From NCBI RefSeq assembly GCF_000497755.1, contig NZ_AYOD01000002.1, forward strand, positions 114,630 to 178,629: DNA of 64,000 nucleotides, written 5' to 3'. Source of the DNA: Aliihoeflea sp. 2WW. GTDB lineage: Bacteria; Pseudomonadota; Alphaproteobacteria; Rhizobiales; Rhizobiaceae. This document shows, one piece after another, positions 48,137 through 57,599 of the stretch. The position numbers and the translations under genes are program-made. The first letter of the stretch is position 1; each line of letters starts with the position of its first letter. The notes beneath the pieces are model-generated. The model searched no databases. It saw only the letters and a program-made list of their open reading frames with translations, and was not told the origin of the DNA.

Positions 48137-48991
48137 CTAAGGATTCGGCCAGTTCCACGACCGATTCATCCACCGCTTCTCGCCGATCAGGCAATCATAC
48201 TCTTCGACATTCGCCACCTTCACCACCGGCGCGCGTTCCGCGTAGCTCTGCCATGTCGGCGACCACGGCCCCGCAAGCTCCAGCACCAGCTTGCGCCGCA
48301 CGGCCTCGGGAAACTGCCCCCAATCGTTCACCGGAATGACGAACGACCCCGGCCCGCCGGTCACACAGTAGGAGTAGTATTCATCGAGATCCGGCACGTC
48401 GAAGACCGTGCTCATGCCGCCATTGGTCATCAGCGGCAGGCCGTTGACGACGATGCCCTGCGCCACCAGCCGGTCGCGCGCCTCGGCAACCGGGCTGCCC
48501 TGGTTGTTCGGGCCGTCGCCGGAAATGTCGACGACGCGGCGCAGGCCGCGATAGCTGCTCTCGGCGAAGAGGTCGCCGGCAAAGTCGAGCGCGCCGGAGA
48601 TCGACGTGCGCCGCGCGCTGTTGGTGTTCTGCTGGCCGATCAGGACCGCCACGGCCTCGGCGTCCGCGCGCGAGGCGATCACCGTCCAGGGCACGACGAG
48701 ATAATGCGATTCGTCGCCCGCCCATTCGAACATGGCGAGCGCGATCTTGCCGTAAGCCCCGTCCTCGATCGCCTGGATCACGCTCTCATGCGTCAGCGCC
48801 GCGACATAGCCGTCGCGCTGGATGCGCAGTTCCTCATAGGACATGGAAAGCGACACGTCGGCGGCCAGAACGAGCTGGACGTCGACGACTTCCTGTTCCG
48901 CGAAGGCCCGGTCGGTGGAAGCGATTGCCGTCATCAGCGCGAGTGCGACGCTGCCTGTGATCGAAGGAATGGATCGAACAGTGACGGTCAT
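48137..48991 (-). CDS. DUF1194 (von Willebrand A-like) exported protein
   Basis: 284 aa from MTVTVRS. Signal peptide of ~30 residues, then a vWA-like domain with a MIDAS-type start LVLAADVSLSMSYEE and SGDGPNNQG. This matches DUF1194, a rhizobial family of unknown role. The long in-frame extension upstream (MWDRAYPRD) lacks a ribosome site. Nothing ties it to its neighbours. Confidence 0.85.
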   Translation of the reverse strand: MTVTVRSIPSITGSVALALMTAIASTDRAFAEQEVVDVQLVLAADVSLSMSYEELRIQRDGYVAALTHESVIQAIEDGAYGKIALAMFEWAGDESHYLVVPWTVIASRADAEAVAVLIGQQNTNSARRTSISGALDFAGDLFAESSYRGLRRVVDISGDGPNNQGSPVAEARDRLVAQGIVVNGLPLMTNGGMSTVFDVPDLDEYYSYCVTGGPGSFVIPVNDWGQFPEAVRRKLVLELAGPWSPTWQSYAERAPVVKVANVEEYDCLIGEKRWMNRSWNWPNP

Positions 48992-49102
48992 GTCACGAGG
49001 ATACGCACGATCCCACAATCACAAAGTGAAAAGCCCGAACGCGCCGGGCTTCTCCATTCACGATGACGTTACGGAATTCTTGGCGAGCGCTCGTTCCAGC
49101 TT

Positions 49103-49183
49103 GGCGTCATCCCGCAAGCCGAAGCGAAGCGGAGGCTATGCGGGACCCACTCCGTGACCTAGAAAATTCACGGAGTGGGTCCC
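49103..49183. repeat. REP-like palindromic sequence left of the IS110 element
   Basis: 49103-49135 (GGCGTCATCCCGCAAGCCGA...) is the inverted counterpart of 50295-50329, on the far side of the IS110 element. Next to it a perfect 16-bp inverted repeat (GGGACCCACTCCGTGA, 49142-49157 and 49168-49183) forms a strong hairpin. No gene in 49019-49183. Confidence 0.75.
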
Positions 49184-49211
49184 TGTGTATCGTGTCCATG
49201 TCATAGTGGCT

Positions 49212-49274
49212 GCGGGCGGGAGACCGTTGGGTCCCTGGTCTTGAGACCGATATCCGGCTCTGGTCCCCGCCCGC
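49212..49274 (+). ncRNA. Structured RNA candidate in the IS110 left end (bridge-RNA region)
   Basis: GCGGGCGG (49212-49219) pairs with the end of 49262-49274 (GGTCCCCGCCCGC), and inside it GGTCTTGAGACC (49237-49248) forms a second hairpin. IS110-group elements encode a bridge RNA in this non-coding end that guides recombination; location and structure fit, but donor and target loops cannot be assigned by eye. Confidence 0.5.
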
Positions 49275-49339
49275 TTTGATACACCTGAACAGTTGCACGA
49301 GGCCGTTGGCGCGGACCTCGCATCACAGGGGCAGGCACC

Positions 49340-50271
49340 ATGAGCATAACACCGTCCTGGATTGGAATCGACATCTCCAAGGCATGGCTCGACATCGCCG
49401 ACCCGGCGCTGGAACGGGCTGCGCGGGTGGCCAATGGCGAGCCGGCGATCGCCGCGTTCGCAGCGACGCTGGCAGGACGCGACGTCATCGTCGTGTTCGA
49501 GGCGACCGGCGTCTATGACACATGCCTGCGCCATGCATTGGCGGCGGCGGGCGTCGCCTGTGTGCGGGTCAACCCGCAGCGTGCCCGCGACTTTGCCCGG
49601 GCGACGGGCCGGCTCGCCAAGACCGACGCCATCGATGCCGCAATGCTGGCCGAAATGGGCCGGGCCCTGTGCCTTGCGCCGGATCCGGTGCCAGACGGCA
49701 CGCGCGAAAAGCTCAATCTTCTCAACAAGCGACGCGATCAGCTGGTGGCGATGCGCCAGCAAGAGAGACTACGCCGGATGGAGGCGGCCGACCCGGTCGT
49801 CTGCGCCGGCCTCGACGCACATCTCGACTGGCTCGATCGGGCGGTCGGCGAGATCGAGGCCGCCATTCGCGATCTCGTCAGAGCCTCGAGCGAACTCACC
49901 GAGGCCGAGACGTTGCTGCGCTCGACGCCCGGCATCGGCGAGGTCGGGGCGGCCGTCCTGATCGGGCTTCTGCCGGAACTGGGATGCCGCCCGGCCAGAC
50001 AGATCGCCATGCTGGCCGGCCTCGCCCCGGTCAACCAGGACAGCGGCACGAGGCGCGGACAGCGTTCGATCCGCGGCGGCAGCGGCGCGTCCGGCAGGCA
50101 CTTTACATGGCAGCCGTCGTCACTCTGCGCACCCGCTCCCCATTGAAAGCCTTCTACGACAGGCTGCGCAATGCCGGCAAACCCGCCAAGGTCGCCCTCA
50201 TCGCGCTCGCCCGCAAAATCCTCGTCACGCTCAATGCAATGCTGCGGTCGAAAACACCATACGCGGCATGA
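49340..50271 (+). pseudogene. IS110-family transposase, single frameshift
   Basis: N-terminal RuvC-like DEDD domain: GIDISKAWLDIA (Asp), VFEATGVYD (Glu), RLAKTDAIDAAML (Asp). A coiled region follows, then the transposase_20 domain LLRSTPGIGEVGAAVLIGLL with AMLAGLAPVNQDSGTRRGQR. The frame is lost near 50070-50090 in GC-rich sequence; the expected end (RQALYMAAVVTLRTRSPLKA to SKTPYAA) continues one frame back. The span is one base short of 311 codons. Either an inactive copy or an indel error. Confidence 0.85.
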
Positions 50272-50294
50272 AACAATACAGTTGCCGGCTCTCG

Positions 50295-50329
50295 CCTCGC
50301 TGCGCTCGGGCTTCGGCCGGGATGACGCC
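50295..50329. repeat. REP-like palindromic half right of the IS110 element
   Basis: CCTCGCTGCGCTCGGGCTTC followed by GGCCGGGATGACGCC is a diverged reverse complement of 49103-49135. Together the halves would make one palindrome if the IS110 element were removed. Confidence 0.6.
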
Positions 50330-50340
50330 CTTCGTTGGCT

Positions 50341-52860
50341 TCACACATCCGCGCGCAATGCCGCATTTTCCGCGTCGAACGGGCTTTCGGCGATCACCGT
50401 CGCCTTGTGCGGTTTGCCGAGGATCTGGATTTCCAGCTCCGTTCCCTCAGCCGCGAACTCCGGCTTCACCATCGCCAGCGCGATGCTCTTGCCCACGCGC
50501 CAGCCATAGCCGCCATGGGTCGCCCGGCCGACGAGCACACCATCCTTGTGGATCGCCTCGTTGCCACGTGCGTCGCTGTCCGTCACGCCATGCACTTCGA
50601 GCGTCACGAAATTCCAGTTCGCTCCGGTCTCCTTGAGCTTCACCAGCGCGTCGCGGCCGATGAAATCGCCCTTGTCGGGATGGACGAACCGGTCGAGCCC
50701 GCTTTCCCAGGCCGAGTACTCGATCGAAAGCTCGCGCGGGATCAGGCGATAGCTCTTCTCGATCGCCATCGCCGTCATCGCGCGGATGCCGAACGGCTTG
50801 ATGCCGAATTCGGCGCCCGCTTCCATCAGCGCGTCGAAGATGGCGTTCTGCTGCTCGATAGGGTGGTGCAGTTCCCAACCCAGTTCGCCGACGAAGTTGA
50901 CGCGTAGCGCATGGGCCGTCGCCGTACCGACGGCGATCTGCTTGCCCGACAGCCAGTGGAAGTCCGCGTTCTTCAGGCTGGTGCGGGTGAGCTTCTTCAG
51001 GACATCGCGGCTCTTCGGGCCGGCAAGCACGAGCACGCCGTACATCTGCGTGATCGGCTGAAGGACGACCGAACCGTCGGTCGGCGCGAGCTTGGCGAGC
51101 ACGTCATGGTCATGCGCCTCGTAGGCGCCGGCCGAGACGAGGTAGAACCGCCCTGGCTTCCATTCATAGACCGTGAACTCGCTCTTCACGCCGCCGGTCT
51201 TCGTCAGAAGATGCGTCAGCGCGATACGGCCCCGCTTCTTCGGAATGCGGTTGGCGAGAATCGACTCCAGCCACGCGCGCGCGCCAGAGCCGGAGACTTC
51301 CATCTTGGCGAAGGCCGACATGTCGAGCACGCCGACATTCTCATGCACGTTTTTCACTTCCGCGCCGACATGGTCGAAATAGTTCGAGCGGCGGAACGAC
51401 CAGCGCTCGACGATCCGGCCGTCTTCCAGCGCAGGTGCATGGTTGTGGTTCGTCAGCACGTCGGCGCCGACGCCAAGCTCTTCCGCCGGCACCTCGTAGC
51501 CTTCAGGCGCAAACCAGTTGGCGCGCTCCCAGCCATAGACCGAGCCGAACACCGCGCCCATCTCTTTCAGCCGCGAATAGACCGGCGTCGTCTTCAAGGG
51601 GCGCGCGGCGGCGCGTTCCTCGTCGGGATAGTGCATGGTGAAGACGTTGGCGTAGGCTTCCTCGTTCTTCGCCTTGAGGTAACCCTCCGTCGCATAGGGG
51701 CCGAAGCGACGCGGGTCGACGCCCATCATGTCGATCGTCGGCTCGCCGTCGACGATCCATTCGGCAAGCTGCCAGCCGGCACCACCTGCCGCCGTCACGC
51801 CGAAGGAATGGCCCTCATTGAGCCAGAAATTCTTCAGCCCCGGCGCAGGCCCGATGATCGGCGAGCCGTCCGGCGTATAGGCGATGGCCCCGTTATAGAC
51901 CTTCTTGATGCCCACTTCGCCAAAGGCCGGCACGCGTGCGATCGCCGTTTCGATATGCGGCATCAGCCGCTCGAGCTCTTCCTGGAAGAGTTCGTATTCC
52001 GATTCGTCCGAAGGCCCGTCGACATAGCAGACGGGCGCGCCGTGCTCGTAGGGTCCGAGAAGCAGGCCGCCATTTTCCTCGCGCATGTACCAAGACGAGT
52101 CGCTCTCGCGCAGCACGCCCATCTCTGGCAGGCCCTGCTTCTTGCGCTCGACGATGGCCGGATGCGGCTCGGTGACGATGTACTGGTGCTCGACAGGGAT
52201 CACCGGCACGTTGAGCCCGACCATTTCGCCGGTCTTGCGCGCGAAATTGCCGGTGGCCGAAACGATGTGCTCCGCTTCGATGTCGCCCTTGTCCGTCTTC
52301 ACCAGCCACTTGCCGTCGGGCGTCTGCTCGATCGCTGTCACGGTCGTGTTGCGATAGATCGTGGCGCCGCGGTCGCGCGCGCCCTTAGCCAGCGCCTGCG
52401 TCAAATCGGCCGGCTGGATGTAGCCGTCGTCGGGATGCTGGATGCCGCCCAGAAGACCGTCCGTCTCGCACAGCGGCCAGATCTCCTTGATCTGCTCGGG
52501 CGTCAGGATATTGACCGGAATGCCCAGCGTCTCGGCGACCCCCGCATAATACATGTATTCGTCCCAGCGGTCCTTGGTGCGGGCAAGGCGGATATTGGTC
52601 ACCTGGGAGAAACCGACATTCATACCGGTCTCTTCCTGAAGCTCCTGGTAGAACTTCACCGAATAGCGGTGAATCTGGCCGACCGAATAGCTCATGTTGA
52701 AGAGCGGCAAGAGGCCTGCGGCGTGCCAGGTCGAGCCCGATGTCAGCTCCTTGCGCTCGATCAGGACGACGTCCGACCAGCCCTTCTTCGCAAGGTGATA
52801 GAGCGTCGAGACGCCGACCACGCCTCCACCGATGACGACCGCGCGCGCTTTGTCTTTCAT
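50341..52860 (-). CDS. Dimethylglycine dehydrogenase-like FAD/GcvT protein, copy 1
   Basis: 839 aa. FAD-binding DAO domain (AVVIGGGVVGVSTLYHLAKK; covalent-type region LTSGSTWHAAGLLP), then a linker and a C-terminal folate-binding GcvT domain from ~430 (ERANWFAPEGYE...NFVGELGWELHHP). Such proteins oxidatively demethylate dimethylglycine or sarcosine and hand formaldehyde to THF as methylene-THF. The start MKDKARAVV fits family N-termini; an upstream frame extension lacks support. Divergent from soxB over 260 bp. Paralogue of 60247-62700. Confidence 0.88.
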   Translation of the reverse strand: MKDKARAVVIGGGVVGVSTLYHLAKKGWSDVVLIERKELTSGSTWHAAGLLPLFNMSYSVGQIHRYSVKFYQELQEETGMNVGFSQVTNIRLARTKDRWDEYMYYAGVAETLGIPVNILTPEQIKEIWPLCETDGLLGGIQHPDDGYIQPADLTQALAKGARDRGATIYRNTTVTAIEQTPDGKWLVKTDKGDIEAEHIVSATGNFARKTGEMVGLNVPVIPVEHQYIVTEPHPAIVERKKQGLPEMGVLRESDSSWYMREENGGLLLGPYEHGAPVCYVDGPSDESEYELFQEELERLMPHIETAIARVPAFGEVGIKKVYNGAIAYTPDGSPIIGPAPGLKNFWLNEGHSFGVTAAGGAGWQLAEWIVDGEPTIDMMGVDPRRFGPYATEGYLKAKNEEAYANVFTMHYPDEERAAARPLKTTPVYSRLKEMGAVFGSVYGWERANWFAPEGYEVPAEELGVGADVLTNHNHAPALEDGRIVERWSFRRSNYFDHVGAEVKNVHENVGVLDMSAFAKMEVSGSGARAWLESILANRIPKKRGRIALTHLLTKTGGVKSEFTVYEWKPGRFYLVSAGAYEAHDHDVLAKLAPTDGSVVLQPITQMYGVLVLAGPKSRDVLKKLTRTSLKNADFHWLSGKQIAVGTATAHALRVNFVGELGWELHHPIEQQNAIFDALMEAGAEFGIKPFGIRAMTAMAIEKSYRLIPRELSIEYSAWESGLDRFVHPDKGDFIGRDALVKLKETGANWNFVTLEVHGVTDSDARGNEAIHKDGVLVGRATHGGYGWRVGKSIALAMVKPEFAAEGTELEIQILGKPHKATVIAESPFDAENAALRADV

Positions 52861-52967
52861 GTCCCCGGATGCTCCCCGAATAAGAGATTGGCAGCGCAGC
52901 TTTCGTCGTGCGGACTGCATCGAATTTCGCGGACAATAGGATGGCGCGAAAGCCGGTTTCAGGCCTG

Positions 52968-52976
52968 TTTGCGACA
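52968..52976. promoter_or_regulatory. TTTGCGACA half-site in the divergent DMGDH/soxB promoter region
   Basis: Reverse complement TGTCGCAAA matches the left half of the palindrome at 36447 (TGTCGCAAAA). It is 108 bp upstream of the DMGDH-like start and 145 bp upstream of soxB. A single half-site, so weak evidence by itself. The 260-bp gap otherwise holds no gene. Confidence 0.3.
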
Positions 52977-53120
52977 TCGCGGAAACGCCCCGCGACGCAG
53001 GCGATTTCGCGTTCGCAAACGTCGGCATAACGAAAGCCGATGGCGCTTTATTTGCGTTGGCCGGCGGGCGTGATCTATACCGTCCCCCAGTCGCAACGCT
53101 TCATTCGAGCGGGGACCCGC

Positions 53121-54380
53121 ATGGCCGAATACTCGTTCCTTTCCCTCCTGAGGAACGCCCTTTCCGGAAACGAGGACTGGAAGCCGGCCTGGCGCAAGCC
53201 GGACCCGCGCCCGACCTATGACGTCATCGTCATCGGCGGCGGCGGACATGGCTTGTCGACCGCCTATTACCTCGCCAAGGAGCACGGCATCACCAATGTC
53301 GCCGTGCTTGAAAAGGGATATCTCGGCTCCGGCAATGTCGGCCGCAACACCACCATCGTGCGCTCGAACTACCTCCTGCCGGAAAATATCCGCTTCTACG
53401 AGCATTCGATGAAGCTGTGGGAGAACCTCTCCCACGATCTGAACTACAACGTCATGTTCTCCCAGCGCGGCGTCCTCAATCTCGCCCACACACCGGCGCA
53501 GATGGACGAGCATGCGCGGCGCGGCAACGCGATGCGCCACGAGGGCGGCGACGCGGTCCTGCTCGGCCGCGAGGAAGTCGCGCGCATGGTGCCCGGCCTC
53601 GACATGTCGGCCTCCGCCCGCTTCCCCGTCCTCGGCGGCCTCCTCCAGCCGCGCGCCGGCACCGCCCGTCACGATGCGGTCGCCTGGGGGTATGCCCGCG
53701 GCGCCGACCGTCGCGGCGTGGACATCCTTGAGAACTGCGAAGTCACCGGCTTCCTGCGCGAGGGCGAGCGCGTCGTCGGCGTCACCACCACGCGCGGCGA
53801 AATCCGCGCGAAAAAGGTCGCCGTCGCCGTCGCCGGCTCGACAGGGCGCGTCATGAAGCTCGCCGGCATCGACAATCTGCCGATCGAAAGCCACGTCCTC
53901 CAGGCCTTCGTCTCCGAGTCGCTCAAACCCCTCATCAACCAGGTCGTCACCTTCGGCGGCGGACATCTCTACGTCTCGCAGTCCGACAAGGGCGGACTGG
54001 TCTTCGGCGGCGATCTCGACGGCTACAACACCTACGCCCAGCGCGGAAACCTGCCGCTGGTCGAGGAGGTCATGAGCGAACTTCTCGCAATGTTCCCCAA
54101 CCTTGCCCGCGTTCGGCTCCTGCGATCCTGGGGCGGCGTCATGGACATGTCGATGGACGGCTCGCCGATCATCACGCCCGGCCCCCTGCCCGGCATGTTC
54201 CTGAACTGCGGCTGGTGCTATGGCGGCTTCAAGGCGACGCCCGCCTCCGGCTGGTGCTTCGCGCACACCATCGCGCGCGGCGAAGCCCACCCCTTGAACG
54301 CCGCCTTCACGCTCGACCGCTTTTCCCGCGGCATCCTGATCGACGAAAAAGGCCAGGGCGCCACGCCCAAATGGCATTGA
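53121..54380 (+). CDS. soxB: Sarcosine oxidase beta subunit
   Basis: 419 aa. FAD-binding fold (DVIVIGGGGHGLSTAYYLAK) and the C-terminal DAO half (SPIITPGPLPGMFLNCGWCY). In heterotetrameric sarcosine oxidase this subunit oxidises sarcosine to glycine, with covalent FMN at the alpha/beta interface. MAEYSFLSLL is chosen as start; the upstream extension is poorly coding. First gene of soxBDAG; the order matches known operons. Confidence 0.95.
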   Translation: MAEYSFLSLLRNALSGNEDWKPAWRKPDPRPTYDVIVIGGGGHGLSTAYYLAKEHGITNVAVLEKGYLGSGNVGRNTTIVRSNYLLPENIRFYEHSMKLWENLSHDLNYNVMFSQRGVLNLAHTPAQMDEHARRGNAMRHEGGDAVLLGREEVARMVPGLDMSASARFPVLGGLLQPRAGTARHDAVAWGYARGADRRGVDILENCEVTGFLREGERVVGVTTTRGEIRAKKVAVAVAGSTGRVMKLAGIDNLPIESHVLQAFVSESLKPLINQVVTFGGGHLYVSQSDKGGLVFGGDLDGYNTYAQRGNLPLVEEVMSELLAMFPNLARVRLLRSWGGVMDMSMDGSPIITPGPLPGMFLNCGWCYGGFKATPASGWCFAHTIARGEAHPLNAAFTLDRFSRGILIDEKGQGATPKWH

Positions 54381-54390
54381 AAGTGCGCCC

Positions 54391-54654
54391 ATGCTGATCG
54401 CCTGCCCCTATTGCGGCCCCCGCGACCTGTCCGAATTCACCTATCAGGGCGATGCCAACCGCACGCGCCCGAACCCGATGTCGAACGACCAGTCGGCCTG
54501 GAACGCCTATGTCTACGAGCGGGTCAACCCGGCCGGCGACCACCGCGAATTCTGGCAGCATTCCGGCGGCTGCCGCGCGCATCTGGCCGTTATCCGCTCG
54601 ACGCTGACGCACGAAATCAAGTCCGTCGCCTTCGCCCGCGAGGCCGCGAAATGA
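54391..54654 (+). CDS. soxD: Sarcosine oxidase delta subunit
   Basis: 87-aa zinc-binding subunit. Ligands are likely in IACPYCGPRD and in HSGGCRAH. It starts 10 bases after soxB and its TGA overlaps the ATG of soxA. Confidence 0.95.
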   Translation: MLIACPYCGPRDLSEFTYQGDANRTRPNPMSNDQSAWNAYVYERVNPAGDHREFWQHSGGCRAHLAVIRSTLTHEIKSVAFAREAAK

Positions 54655-57599
54655 GTCCGCGCCGCGCCCACAATGGCGGCCGCATCGACCGCTCGACGAC
54701 GCTGCGCTTCACCTTCGACGGCACCGCGATGACCGGCCATGCCGGCGACACGCTCGCCTCCGCGCTTCTGGCAAACGGCATCTCGGTCGTCGGCCGCTCG
54801 TTCAAATATCACCGCCCGCGCGGCGTCTTTTCCGCCGGCATCGAAGAGCCGAACGCGCTCGTCACGGTCATCAAGGGCAAGCTGCGCGAACCGAACATTC
54901 CGGCAACGCAGGTCGAGCTCTATGACGGCCTCGCCGTCGAGAGCCAGAACCGCTTCCCATCGCTCAGCCTCGACATCGGCGCGGCGAACGGACTTGCCGG
55001 CAATCTCTTTGCCGCCGGCTTCTACTACAAGACCTTCATGGGCCCGGTCGCAGGCCCGCTGAAGGGCACGCGCTTCTGGATGCTCTGCGAGCATTTCATC
55101 CGCCGCGCCGCCGGCCTCGGCCGCGCCGGCCATGAGCCCGATACCGACCGCTACGAGAAAATGTACGGCTTTTGCGACCTGCTCGTCGTCGGCTCCGGAC
55201 CCGCCGGGCTGACGGCCGCCAGGCGCGCTGCGGCGGAAGGCAAGCGCGTCTTCCTCGCCGAGCAGGAGCCCGAATTCGGCGGCACGCTGCGCTGGAAATC
55301 CGCCGCCATCGACGGCCGCCCCGCCGCCGACTGGGTCGCCGCCACCCTCGCCGAACTTCGCGCCCTGCCCAACGTCACCCTCCTGCCCCGAACCACGGTC
55401 TGGGGCTATTACGACGACAACGCCCTCGGCGCGCTCGATCGCGTCGCGGATCACAAGGCCCACGCCGCCATCGGCGAGCCGCGCCAGCGCCACTGGACCA
55501 TTCGCGCCAAGGACGTCGTCCTCGCCACCGGCGCCTTCGAGCGCCCGATCGTGTTCCCCGGCAACGACCGGCCCGGCATCATGCTCGCCGCCGCCGCCGC
55601 CCGCTATGCCGCCGAATACGGCGTCCTGCCGGGCGAGCGCATCGCAGTCTTCGCCAACAATGATTCCGCATACGAGTCCGCGCTCGCGCTGAAAGACGCC
55701 GGCGCCGAGATCGCCGCCATCATCGACGTGCGCGCTGGCGTTTCCGTCGCCGCGCGCGAACTCGCCCGCGAAGCCGGCGGCGAATTGCTGCTCGGCTACG
55801 CCGTCACCAGCACGTCCGGCGCCCGGCGCCTGCGCGAGATCGAGGTCCAGGCCTTCGCCGACGGCAAGGTGAAGGAGGGAGCCACGCGGGCCTTTGCCGT
55901 CGATTGCCTCGCCGTTTCCGGCGGCTGGTCACCGGCGATCCACCTCGCCAGCCAGGCCGGCCACGCGCCGCAATGGGACGAGGCACTGCAGGCCTTCCTG
56001 CCGCCGGCCCCGACGCAAAGCTGGACCGGCGCCGGAGCCTTCACCGGCGCATTCTCTACTTCCGCCGCGCTCGGCGACGACCTCGCCGTCAACGAGCCCG
56101 AAATCGAATACGAACCCGCCCCGGTCTTCGAGATCCGCCCCACGGCCAAGAAGACCGGCAAGGCCTTCGTCGACCTCCAGCACGACGTCACCGCCTCCGA
56201 CATTCGCCTCGCGCACCGCGAAGGGTTCCAGTCGGTCGAGCACCTGAAACGCTACACCACGCTCGGCATGGCCACCGATCAGGGCAAGTCGTCCAACGTG
56301 CCGGGCCTTGCGATCATGGCCGCCGCACGTGGCCTGCCGATCCTGGAAGTCGGCACCACCCGCTTCCGCCCGCCCTTCTCCGCCGTCTCGCTCGGCGCGC
56401 TTGCCGCCGACAGGCACGCGCATTTCAAGCCGGAACGGCTGACGCCGATGCACGACTGGCACGTCGCGCGCGGCGCGCGCATGTATGCCGCCGGCCTCTG
56501 GTATCGCCCGATGATCTACGGCACCGGCGGCGAGACGGTCGAGCAGGCCTATGTCCGCGAGGCCAAAGCCGTGCGCGCCTCCGTCGGCATCGTCGACGTC
56601 TCCACGCTCGGCAAGATCGCCGTCCAGGGCCCAGACGCTGCCGAGTTTCTCGACCGCGTCTACACCAACATGTTCTCCACGCTCCCCGTCGACAAGGCCC
56701 GCTACGGCCTGATGCTGCGCGAGGAAGGCATCGCCTTCGACGACGGCACGACATGGCGGCTCGGCGAGCACGATTTCCTGATGACCACGACCACGGCCAA
56801 TGCCGGCAAGGTCATGCAGCATCTGGAATATTACCTCGACTGCGTCTGGCCGGATCTGCGCGTCCACGTCACCTCGGTCACCGACGAATGGGCGGGTGCG
56901 GCGGTCGCCGGCCCGAACGCGCGCCATGTGCTCGAAGCCTGCGTCGAAGGAACCGGCGTCGACCATGACGCGCTCCCCTTCATGGGCATCGTCCGAGGCG
57001 AGATCGCCGGCGCGCCGGTCATGATCTGCCGCCTCTCCTTCTCCGGCGAACTCGCCTACGAGGTCTATTGCGGCGCCGGCCACGGTCAGCACGTCTGGGA
57101 CGCTCTGATGAATGCCGGCCAGGCCTTCGACATCGTCCCCTACGGTCTCGAGGCGCTCGGTACGCTGCGCATCGAAAAGGGCCACGTCACCGGCGCGGAG
57201 ATCGACGGCCGTACGAGCCCGCGCGATCTCTACCTCGACTGGATGCTGTCGAAGAAGAAGCCCTATATCGGCTCGGCCATGGTCGACCGCGAAGGTCTCG
57301 TCGCGTCCGACCGCGTCCGGCTCGTCGGCGTCATCGCGCTCGACGACAGGCCGCTCCAGGGCGGCGCACACATCGTCGAACGCCTCGGCGAAGAACCGCG
57401 CGGCTCCATCGGCCACATCACCGGCTTCTGCTTCTCGCCCGCGCTCGGCAAATATATTGCGCTTGCACTGGTCAAGGGCGGCAAGGCCCGCCATGGCCAG
57501 CGTGCCTTCGTGTCGGACCCGGTGCGCAACCGCTACGGCCCGGTCGAAATCGTCAGCCACCACTTCTTCGATCCCGAAGGGAGCCGCATGCATGGTTGA
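54651..57599 (+). CDS. soxA: Sarcosine oxidase alpha subunit
   Basis: 982 aa. An N-terminal ferredoxin-like domain without Fe-S cysteines; an NAD/flavin-binding domain with DLLVVGSGPAGLTAARRAAA; a C-terminal GcvT-like folate domain (from ~600) including LSFSGELAYEVYCGAG, where methylene-THF is formed. The ATG overlaps soxD (ATGA) and the stop overlaps soxG. Confidence 0.95.
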   Translation: MSPRRAHNGGRIDRSTTLRFTFDGTAMTGHAGDTLASALLANGISVVGRSFKYHRPRGVFSAGIEEPNALVTVIKGKLREPNIPATQVELYDGLAVESQNRFPSLSLDIGAANGLAGNLFAAGFYYKTFMGPVAGPLKGTRFWMLCEHFIRRAAGLGRAGHEPDTDRYEKMYGFCDLLVVGSGPAGLTAARRAAAEGKRVFLAEQEPEFGGTLRWKSAAIDGRPAADWVAATLAELRALPNVTLLPRTTVWGYYDDNALGALDRVADHKAHAAIGEPRQRHWTIRAKDVVLATGAFERPIVFPGNDRPGIMLAAAAARYAAEYGVLPGERIAVFANNDSAYESALALKDAGAEIAAIIDVRAGVSVAARELAREAGGELLLGYAVTSTSGARRLREIEVQAFADGKVKEGATRAFAVDCLAVSGGWSPAIHLASQAGHAPQWDEALQAFLPPAPTQSWTGAGAFTGAFSTSAALGDDLAVNEPEIEYEPAPVFEIRPTAKKTGKAFVDLQHDVTASDIRLAHREGFQSVEHLKRYTTLGMATDQGKSSNVPGLAIMAAARGLPILEVGTTRFRPPFSAVSLGALAADRHAHFKPERLTPMHDWHVARGARMYAAGLWYRPMIYGTGGETVEQAYVREAKAVRASVGIVDVSTLGKIAVQGPDAAEFLDRVYTNMFSTLPVDKARYGLMLREEGIAFDDGTTWRLGEHDFLMTTTTANAGKVMQHLEYYLDCVWPDLRVHVTSVTDEWAGAAVAGPNARHVLEACVEGTGVDHDALPFMGIVRGEIAGAPVMICRLSFSGELAYEVYCGAGHGQHVWDALMNAGQAFDIVPYGLEALGTLRIEKGHVTGAEIDGRTSPRDLYLDWMLSKKKPYIGSAMVDREGLVASDRVRLVGVIALDDRPLQGGAHIVERLGEEPRGSIGHITGFCFSPALGKYIALALVKGGKARHGQRAFVSDPVRNRYGPVEIVSHHFFDPEGSRMHG

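Larger units (their letters stand above)
49184..50280 (+). mobile_element. IS110-family insertion sequence
   Basis: One transposase reading frame (broken by a frameshift) preceded by ~155 bp of structured non-coding DNA and followed by a very short 3' end. It lacks the terminal inverted repeats of DDE elements, as expected for IS110. It lies between two halves of a REP-like palindrome, the preferred kind of target for the family. Exact ends are estimated. Confidence 0.75.

Noticed and set aside
49142..49183. 16-bp perfect inverted repeat as a terminator for DUF1194 or the IS
   Set aside because: No T-run on either strand, and it adjoins REP-like sequence, so it is better explained as part of that repeat.
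50911..53073. Long plus-strand frame opposite the DMGDH-like gene
   Set aside because: Shadow of the real minus-strand flavoprotein; no recognisable motif.
55929..57593. Long minus-strand frame opposite soxA
   Set aside because: Shadow of soxA; residues are the usual antisense D/R/V-rich pattern.
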